This document shows, piece after piece, positions 55,930 to 64,000 of a stretch of DNA of 64,000 nucleotides. The position numbers and the translations under genes are program-made. A model generated the notes under the pieces. That model searched no databases and was not told the origin of the DNA. It saw nothing but the letters and a program-made list of their open reading frames with translations. Each line of letters starts with the position of its first letter. Positions within the stretch are counted from its first letter, which is position 1. The stretch comes from Microplitis mediator (lineage: Eukaryota; Arthropoda; Insecta; Hymenoptera; Braconidae): assembly GCF_029852145.1 (NCBI RefSeq), contig NC_079976.1, positions 22,482,617-22,546,616 on the forward strand, read 5' to 3'.

Positions 55930-58900
55930 CATTTTTTCGCAGTCATTTTTTCCGCTTTTTTGTCATAATTATTTTTTTTTTAATTTAAAACTTAAATTTA
56001 TCACTTCAGATTCCATAAAATTTTTTAAACATCACCAGTCCTATAGATCCTCTATTGCCATCATGACAAATCCCGGAAGTGTCATCGTTGATAATTAAAA
56101 TAAATAAAAAACTATAATTATTTAAATTATAAAAAGTAAAGCAGGTGCTCCATTTTTCTTGGCTTAGGATTCATCCTCTCACTTTACAATGTTATCTGAT
56201 AAGATAAGAAAGGGCTTTGTTCATCGTGAAATCAATTATCATCAAAAGTTGATTCCATTTTAGTTAACCGGTGACAAAAGACCAACAGGTTAATAATTAC
56301 AATTATCAACATCAACATGGTTTCTGTAGTGACAATTGGCAGCATCAGCATAAAAGTGTTAAAATTGGTAAAAAAACAGTTTAATTATTCTCATTAACTT
56401 TTTTATTTTCTGTCAATTAATATTTTATTCAGCAATAGTATATTCCTTGCGTGAGAGCATCCAACTTTTTGGCCGTGGGTTGTATACTATTTTTGCACGA
56501 CTCGTTCGTGCTTTACGATCGAACAATTTTTTTTCGCCTCACTTCGGTAACTAATCAATTATTATACCCTTGTTAGTTTACGGAATTAAGATGGTTTGCA
56601 TACTATTTTGAAGAAAATTTAATGGAGATTAATTCCATACTTTTCAAAAATTTATTTAGTTGAATAAAAACGGAAAAAACATCAAAAATAGTTTTAAAAA
56701 ATTTCCTGTCCGTTAAGTATGAAACCCGTATACACGATAACTTGCGAAAAAATGCAGTAATTGAATCAAATTTTTTTTAAAAAAATTCTTTGAAATAATT
56801 GTAGGTCTCCTATTGCAAATGGCTAGGTAACTCAGTGTCGTTTAATTACAATTAATAAAAGAATAAAAAAGGCTGTATAACTATATATCTATATATCTAT
56901 GTAAAACTAACATGGATGGTGATATATCTATACATTATACGGACATTTATTCCGCTAGGGGCGCTTGTGCATTACCGTCCTAGAACAGCTGTTTTTTTTT
57001 GCTAATTGGTAGGCCTGAATTTTTTTTCAATTCAATTTTTTTTTATTTTTGTTTTTATTTACGTTTATTTTTTTTTTTGTTATTAATCGAGATATTTTGA
57101 ATAAGTTCTTTTATAATTATAAAAAAATAATAACATAATAAAAAACAAGACAAGTTTTAATGAAAGAGAATTGTATATATTTTAAATTTATTCGCACTTC
57201 CCGCCATTTTTTTTATTGTTATTTATTACTTCATAATATATGAGCATTACGAGTCGTGCACTTTTGGATTTTCCAAATTTTCTTGATCTCCAACCGAAAG
57301 TACGGAAATTTGGACAAAGGTGGGAAGGCGGGCTAAAAAAAAAAATCTGAAAAATAGTTGACCCTGCAGGCCATCCTGGAGCTCAGATAGTGTCCCCCAA
57401 TTTTTAAAAATTTTCAATTGTCATAACCGTAACAAAATTATATTAATTAATTAAAAAAAATTAGAACCTTAAGTAAAAAAGGGAATACGTAGTTGTAATT
57501 TCGCTAAGATATAGATTTAAAAAAATATTATTTACAGTTGATTTCAATAGGAAGCTGAACGAAATTTGTAAAATAAATTTCAGTATAATCTTCATGTCAA
57601 TTTTATAATTCCAATTTTCAAATTTTATAGGCTAAAATTTATTCAACAAATTTCGTTTAACTTCTGATTGATATCAATTGCAAGTAATTTTTTTTAAATT
57701 ATATACCTCGGTGAAATTACAACTACGTTCTCCTCTTTTCAATTGAAGTTTTAATTTCTTTTAATTAATTAATAAAATTTTCATACGGTTATAATCGTTG
57801 AAAGCCATTAACTCTTAAAAATTATAATAATTATCACGATTTAAAACGATCAGTGTTGGTTATGTTGTTGGTTATGTTGAGCTGTCAGTACACCGGCACT
57901 GTATACTATACACTTTATAGTGTATAACTCATAGTGTGAGTATACTGACACAAGCGCGCTTATGAATATAGTTACAAGACTGAGCCAGAAAATAAACTTA
58001 GTCCACTAGAGCGCGCTGTAATTCGTGTAAGCCACAAAAGTCGTTCTTTCTGGAGCAAGAAGCAGCCAGAAAGTCCGTACTTTCGGGTCGGGGATCAAGA
58101 AAAATAATTTTATCTGTGAAAATATTTTTCTATCTAATATATAATAACATTAAGTAGTGAGAATCAGTTGTAGCAACAGAGTGTTGGGAGAGTTTCCGAT
58201 TCTATTGACTGAAGTTACAATATAAAAACTGATGTAACCAACGGAATATTTTTCGAGTTATAGTCATTTTTGTGACAGCGCGTCAACTTACCGTTGCATC
58301 GACTAAAAACTTTAAACGCGTTTTTCTCGAAACTACTTTTTCTTGATCCCCGACCCGAAAGTACGGACTTTCTGGCTGCTTCTTGCTCCAGAAAGAACGA
58401 CTTTTGTGGCTTACACGAATAACAGCGCGCTCTAGTGGACTAAGTTTATTTTCTGGCTCAGTCTTGTAACTATATTCATAAGCGCGCTTGTGTCAGTATA
58501 CTCACACTATGAGTTATACACTATAAAGTGTATAGTATACAGTGCCGGTGTACTGACAGCTCAACATAACCAACACTGATCGTTTTAAATCGTGATAATT
58601 ATTATAATTTTTAAGAGTTAATGGCTTTCAACGATTATAACCGTATGAAAATTTTATTAACTAATTAAAAGAAATTAAAACTTCAATTGAAAAGAGGAGA
58701 ACGTAGTTGTAATTTCACCGAGGTATATAATTTAAAAAAAATTACTTGCAATTGATATCAATCAGAAGTTAAACGAAATTTGTTGAATAAATTTTAGCCT
58801 ATAAAATTTGAAAATTGGAATTATAAAATTGACATGAAGATTATACTGAAATTTATTTTACAAATTTCGTTCAGCTTCCAATTGAAATCAACTGTAAATA

Positions 58901-59712
58901 ATATTTTTTTAAATCTATATCTTAGCGAAATTACAACTACGTATTCCCTTTTTTACTTAAGGTTCTAATTTTTTTTAATTAATTAATATAATTTTGTTAC
59001 GGTTATGACAATTGAAAATTTTTAAAAATTGGGGGACACTATCTGAGCTCCAGGATGGCCTGCAGGGTCAACTATTTTTCAGATTTTTTTTTTTAGCCCG
59101 CCTTCCCACCTTTGTCCAAATTTCCGTACTTTCGGTTGGAGATCAAGAAAAATAGTATACAACCCACGGCCAAAAAGTTGGATGCTCTTACGCAAGGAAT
59201 ATACTATTGCTGAATAAAATATTAATTGACAGAAAATAAAAAAGTTAATGAGAATAATTAAACTGTTTTTTTACCAATTTTAACACTTTTATGCTGATGC
59301 TGCCAATTGTCACTACGGAAACCATGTTGATGTTGATAATTGTAATTATTAACCTGTCGGTCTTTTGTCACCGGTTAACTAAAATGGAATCAACTTTTGA
59401 TGATAATTGTTTTCACGATGAACAAAGCCCTTTCTTATCTTATCAGATAACATTGTAAAGTGAGAGGATGAATCCTAAGCCAAGAAAAATGGAGCACCTG
59501 CTTTACTTTTTATAATTTAAATAATTATAGTTTTTTATTTATTTTAATTATCAACGATTACACTTCCGGGATTTGTCATGATGGCAATAGAGGATCTATA
59601 GGACTGGTGATGTTTAAAAAATTTTATGGAATCTGAAGTGATAAATTTAAGTTTTAAATTAAAAAAAAAATAATTACGACAAAAAAGCGGAAAAAATGAC
59701 TGCGAAAAAATT
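55930..59712. repeat. Inverted repeat 3 (centre about 57.8-58.2 kb)
   Basis: 55930-56495 pairs with 59150-59712, and 57277-58105 pairs with 58320-59149. The left arm is interrupted by 56496-57276, absent from the right arm. The spacer 58106-58319 is unpaired. A 'gaaagtacgga' motif recurs at the inner and outer ends of the arms. No ORF of note. Confidence 0.8.
56496..57276. mobile_element. GCACGACTCG insertion (about 780 bp) in inverted repeat 3
   Basis: Ends GCACGACTCG and CGAGTCGTGC. The opposite arm reads through at about 59150 ('gatcaagaaaaatagtatac') without it, so this inserted after the palindrome formed. No ORF. Confidence 0.65.
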
Positions 59713-60531
59713 GAGGGAAAAGTATTATAATAATTTAGTTCTCGGTTAATAGCCCACAGAAAATAGTCAATTTTACCCAGTTTGGCTGTGCCAACAGGAA
59801 ATTGATCGAAAAATTATAATTTCTTGAAATTTCGATACCAAGTAGGATAATATGAAATTCTAACAAGTATCTAATCGCGGTCTCAATTTGTTTATAAATA
59901 ATAGGCAAACAAAAATAACGTAAATTAAAAATTAAATATCTCTGAAACTATCAATCTGGCGGGTTAAGTTTTCACATAAAATTTATAGAGCTTAATAAAA
60001 TCTACAATTTTGCTTTTGGGTAAATCCCCGTCAGACTGATAGTTTATTAGTTATTAACAATCGAAGTTTAATAAACAAATTGAACTAGCAAGCTGAAAAA
60101 TCAACCGATTTCATTTTTTCTTTTTTCCACATATTTCTGGTAATAATGAGAACATTTTTCAAAATTTTTGTTGTAAAAATTTGATGTTTAAAAATCAAAA
60201 AACCGCTTTTTCTTTGAAAGCCAATATCTCCGAAACTAAATTTATTACAACACTCGCACCTATTCTAAAAAATCTAGAATTTAATTCCGAAAAACTTGGC
60301 TATTTTGAAAAAAATTAATTTTTGATTGGGGTCAAATAATAGCGAGTTGAACGAGAGCGGATTTTCGATAAAGCGAGCGCGTTCGCTACCCGGACTGATG
60401 GTAGAGGGGGAACTCAACAGTAGTGCTCAACTGATTCCGGCTCCCCAAGCACGGTAAACTGTTCTAACCTTATTATTGGTTTATTTATAAATCATGTAAA
60501 TTTTTACAATAATAAATATAATAATAATTGA

Positions 60532-60663
60532 CTAAAAAAAATTTTCGGAATTTCTGACGATGATATAGAGGAAAATTTTGTCGCTAATAAATACACGGAC
60601 TTTTATGAGCGTAGCGAAGAAGAATCTGATGAAGAAGACGAAAAAAACATTGAAAATATGTAA
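60532..60663 (+). pseudogene. Acidic C-terminal tail remnant, mirror copy
   Basis: Same 43-codon frame as 53741-53872, unchanged, ending at TAA 60661-60663. Confidence 0.45.
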
Positions 60664-61192
60664 AAATTAAAGTAAAAATATTATTTTTTGAAGTACTTTC
60701 AACAAACTAATTTTTCTAATCATAATTTGTGTTAATAAATAAAAAACAAATTTATTAACTTAGTCTAATTTTTTAGAAAACAATTATTAAAAATTTTTTT
60801 TAGTTAATTATTATTATAAAAATTTATATGATTTATAAATAAACCAATAATAAGGCTAGAACAGTTGTACCGTGCTTGGGGAGCTGATATCAGTTCAGCA
60901 CTACTGTTGAGTTCCCCCTCTACCATCAGTCCGGGTAGCGAACGCGCTCGCTTTATCGAAAATCCGCTCTCGTTCAACTCGCTATTATTTGACCCCAATC
61001 AAAAATTAATTTTTTTCAAAATAGCCAAGTTTTTCGCAATTAAATTCTAGATTTTTTAAAATCGGTGCGAGTGCTGTAATAAATTTAGTTTCGGAGATAT
61101 TGGCTTTCAAAGAAAAAGCGGTTTTTTGATTTTTAAAAATCAAATTTTTGAGACAAAAATTTTGAAAAATGTTCAAAATGTTCTTTTTATAA

Positions 61193-61626
61193 AAAGCGGC
61201 TGAGACAGCCGTTCGGCACGCGCGTGGCTCGGGTGATCACCGAAGTTAAGTAGCATCGAGCATAGCCACTACTTGGCTGGGTGACCGTTTAGCCACACGT
61301 CGGGTTCGAACAAAGGTCTCTGAGCGTTAGGCGCGGGATGAAGATCCAGTGATCGGTAAAATGGGAATTTTATCGATCACTGGAACTTCACCCAAACCGA
61401 AACTGTACTGGCTAGGTCTTCTCTGTGGTTTTCCTACGCCACTACACCTCCATTGCACAAGGGAGGTTGTAGGGCATCACCGTAATGATGCAGTACAGTA
61501 TAAGCACAAGTCGGGCCACAGCCGCACAATGAAAGGCAGAAAGAAAAGTAAAGCAGTTGCGATATAAAGGCAAAAAGTGTAAAAGGCCGTTACTACGGCT
61601 ATGTACTACAAAACAAATAAAAAAAA
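61193..61626 (+). mobile_element. 5S-rRNA-derived SINE, copy 3
   Basis: Mirror of copy 2 in the other arm of inverted repeat 2. It therefore inserted before the large inverted duplication. Confidence 0.85.
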
Positions 61627-61934
61627 AATGGTCGCTTTATTACCAGAAATATGTGGAAAAAAGAAAAAATGAAATTGGTTGATTTTTCAGCTTGCTAGCT
61701 CAATTTGTTTATAAAACTTCGATTGTTAATAACTAATAAACTATCAGTCTGATGGGGATTTACTCAAAAGCAAAATTGTAGATTTTATTAAGCTCTACAA
61801 ATTTTATGTGAAAACTTAACCCGCCAGATTGATAGTTTCAGAGATATTTAATTTTTAATTTACTTTTTTTTTATTTGCCTATTATTTATAAACAAATTGA
61901 GACCGCCATTAGATACTTGTTAGAATTTCATAAA

Positions 61935-62008
61935 AACGGTTTCGCCCCGAATATACTTGCTGGGCTCATCAGTAAAGTTGATGCAAGTATATTCTACTTT
62001 AGACCGTT
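61935..62008 (-). ncRNA. Hammerhead ribozyme, copy 3
   Basis: Mirror of 52396-52469 in the right arm; sequence of stems, core and complementary loops is unchanged. Confidence 0.85.
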
Positions 62009-62332
62009 TAATTGATGTTAAATTTTATACCCAATTCCATTTTTTTCCTAATTTGGAATGGGGCGAAACCGTTTTTGAAATAAAAAGTAATTTTTGATGC
62101 TAGCACAGAGAGGCTGGCCAAATATTACAATAAATGGGATTGGTATGCCATTGAAGATTAAAAAATATTAAAACACCAATCGAAGAATATATGAATGCAT
62201 TAGCATTCATATATATTAAATAACTAACAGCAAATAAATGTAAGAGGCATTAAACATTGAATGGAGAAAAAATTCCATTTTTTTCCAAATTACGAAAAAA
62301 ATGGAATTGGGTATAAAATTTAACATCAATTA

Positions 62333-62406
62333 AACGGTCTAAAGTAGAATATACTTGCATCAACTTTACTGATGAGCCCAGCAAGTATATTCGGGGCGAA
62401 ACCGTT
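62333..62406 (+). ncRNA. Hammerhead ribozyme, copy 4
   Basis: Mirror of 51998-52071, complete core, stems and complementary loops. Confidence 0.85.
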
Positions 62407-62868
62407 TTTGAAATAAAAAGTAATTTTTGATGCTAGCACAGAGAGGCTGGCTAAATATTACAATAAATGGAATTGGTATGCCATTGAAGATTAAAAAATA
62501 TTAAAACACCAATCGAAGAATATATGAATGCATTAGCATTCATATATATTAAATAACTAACAGCAAATAAATATAATTTTTAAATTAAAAACTGTTTTAA
62601 AAATATTTATTCAAAGACTAGGGGCGTCATTATATCGGTGCTGATGCGTCATCACACAGAGAGATGAAAAAATATTCATGTTTACTCTATCAGAATTACA
62701 ACAAGGTAGAAGCCCCTATACCCGCTCAGTACCATTACTCGCTCACTTTAACTACTTAAGGCGTTTTTCAAAAATTTTTATAAAAAAAAATTTACAACTA
62801 AAAATATTATTATTGATAAATAATAATTTGTTTATCTAAACATATGATAATTCATGTATCAAATTATT

Positions 62869-63291
62869 TTATAATAGATTATAAGTTTCAATTAAGTTTT
62901 CAAAATCGCGCTCAGCCGGACATTTTTTGCTTTTTTTTTTTTTTTCCGAACCCCAAAAAACTTTATTCAAATGAACTGGTAATAAGTTTTTATTTTCATC
63001 CCATTCATAAACTATTTCAATATCTAAAACTTTTTCAAACCAACGATCACTTTTCGTATTGTAACAATTAAGTTCAACCTGTTTAATTTTCTTATATACT
63101 TTTTCATTAACTTCTTTTATTTCAACGTTTTTTCCGTTTATCCTAGAATGTTCAAACGTTGAAATAATAGGAGGTAAATTATTCCGATATAAATTTAAAT
63201 AATGATCTCTAATATTTTTAATAGATGAATTATCATAATGTTTGGAACAAAATCGGTTATGCTTATAATTTACCGATCTATATTTCTCCAT
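62869..63291 (-). CDS. orfB copy 2, longer form (140 codons)
   Basis: Same protein as 51112-51492 except Y9 for C9, and with a 15-base homopolymer keeping the frame to CPAERDFENLIETYNLL. The extended acidic/hydrophobic tail is likely the native end. The conserved FC.KHY start could be part of a metal-binding site, but no second Cys/His pair is evident. Unknown family; context (BEL remnant upstream) suggests carriage by or co-duplication with a retroelement-derived repeat. Confidence 0.55.
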   Translation of the reverse strand: MEKYRSVNYKHNRFCSKHYDNSSIKNIRDHYLNLYRNNLPPIISTFEHSRINGKNVEIKEVNEKVYKKIKQVELNCYNTKSDRWFEKVLDIEIVYEWDENKNLLPVHLNKVFWGSEKKKKSKKCPAERDFENLIETYNLL

Positions 63292-63299
63292 TGTGTTTC

Positions 63300-63704
63300 T
63301 ATATATTTGAATATATAGAATACTGTATAAATGATAATTGTGTAAAGTGAGCGAATAAACAAAGAGGAACTGGTTAAACTTTGAAGGAATTTTAACAATT
63401 AAAAATTACACCAAATTTTATAAAAAATAATTTTGATCTTATTTACCTTTGGAACTGTGAGAAATTAACGATGTAGATCCTTAAGCACGAGGTGAAGCGG
63501 TTGAACACCAGAAGCGAAAAGACATGAAAATAGTGGCGTTGGTGGCAGCATAGCTGCAGTAACGAAGTTACAGTTTTACCATTGGCTCAAAAGCGCACCA
63601 ACAGGAAGTAGTTAACAGCCAATTTCTCTGATTGGCTGCCGAGCACGCCGGTATTCGCTCCGTGCGCGACAGCAGCGCCAAGTAAGTAAGTAGCTGGGTT
63701 GTTT
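63300..63704 (-). promoter_or_regulatory. Leader of orfB, mirror copy
   Basis: Same CCAAT motifs and donor/acceptor signals on the minus strand (donor GT at about 63447). Confidence 0.4.
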
Positions 63705-63706
63705 CG

Positions 63707-63900
63707 TATCCACGTTAAGGATACAGGGGAGTCTGTCCACAAGAAAATTGGTATATTTTCAAGACTTTCTTGACGTAGAGTACCAGTTGAGCGAGTAAGG
63801 AAGCGACATTGAGCTCTATTCCCGAGTAGAATTAAAACTCATAGGTGGTCAGCCCGTAGCTAACAGATTTGAGTCACACCCCATCACTGCCTAATAGAAT
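63707..63900 (-). pseudogene. BEL/Pao pol fragment beside orfB (right arm)
   Basis: Mirror copy of 50504-50697 with the same broken frames. Confidence 0.7.
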
Positions 63901-64000
63901 TGGTCAGTCATAACCTCACTATGTAACGCCATCTTAACCAATAGCTGACTGATCAGAACAAGACAGTGGATAGATTCAAACAATGAGGTAGTGAGTGTGC

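Larger units (their letters stand above)
59853..61930. mobile_element. TGAAATTC palindromic foldback, right copy
   Basis: Mirror of 52474-54551 in inverted repeat 2, with the same TA flanks, SINE and loop frame. Confidence 0.8.
61934..62565 (+). mobile_element. Hammerhead-bearing repeat units, right arm
   Basis: Mirror of 51839-52470, with the same tandem/inverted arrangement of units and two complete ribozymes. Confidence 0.65.
59704..64000. repeat. Right arm of giant inverted repeat 2
   Basis: Mirror of 50403-54700, running off the window end. The loop between the arms (54701-59703) contains the adenylosuccinate lyase exon and another inverted repeat centred at about 57.8-58.2 kb. Confidence 0.9.

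Noticed and set aside
60865..61050. 61-codon frame mirrored at 53354-53539, with a 64-codon frame on the other strand
   Set aside because: Both strands of a foldback arm are open across the same GC-richer patch; no family resemblance.
1..64000. CRISPR array, prokaryotic operon or phage content
   Set aside because: No regularly spaced direct repeats with unique spacers and no bacterial-style genes; the tandem repeats seen are minisatellites without spacers.

Overview
This is AT-rich animal (arthropod, very probably insect) nuclear DNA made almost entirely of nested transposable elements and long inverted repeats. The animal origin rests on intron-like splice signals, an adenylosuccinate lyase exon, BEL/Pao and Penelope-like retroelement proteins, and 5S- and tRNA-derived SINEs. 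Nothing looks bacterial: there are no operons, ribosome binding sites or dense coding. A parasitoid-wasp-like genome is only a guess.

Layout. (1) 1-15.9 kb is a large inverted repeat (centre about 7.88 kb, arms at least 4 kb and nearly identical). Each arm holds a small unknown ORF ('orfA', 128 codons), a decayed BEL/Pao pol fragment and two nested foldback elements. The loop holds TA-flanked CACAG-type elements, AT-rich satellite-like DNA and tRNA-like sequences. (2) 15.9-22.1 kb carries a solo LTR, a duplicated tRNA-like SINE and scrambled CCCGGGTC foldback pieces. (3) 22.1-26.75 kb is a third copy of the orfA/BEL unit, with a 5S-derived SINE and a pre-insertion (empty) site for the CCCGGGTC element. 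(4) 26.7-35.4 kb holds half of one palindromic element, a complete 1.88 kb palindrome, two minisatellites and a second complete CACAG element. (5) 35.47-46.0 kb is bounded by inverted repeats. It contains a small spliced-looking gene (75 codons), two palindromic elements and the one long intact coding region, a Penelope-like reverse transcriptase with a GIY-YIG nuclease. (6) 46-50 kb holds a second large palindrome inside AT-rich repeats, two MITEs and tRNA-like sequences. (7) 50.4-64.0 kb is a second giant inverted repeat (centre about 57.2 kb). Its arms hold a diverged orfA homologue ('orfB') with a promoter-like leader and possible 5' intron, another BEL fragment, repeat units with complete hammerhead ribozymes, and a palindromic foldback with a 5S SINE and an acidic C-terminal tail ORF. 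The loop keeps a single exon of adenylosuccinate lyase.

How it fits together. Most of the window has no host function. The expressible candidates are the Penelope-like protein, orfA/orfB, the 75-codon gene, and the hammerhead ribozymes. In the ribozymes the two stem-loops carry 12-nt exactly complementary sequences. Many unrelated elements share one architecture: TA-flanked, almost perfect palindromes of 1-2 kb.
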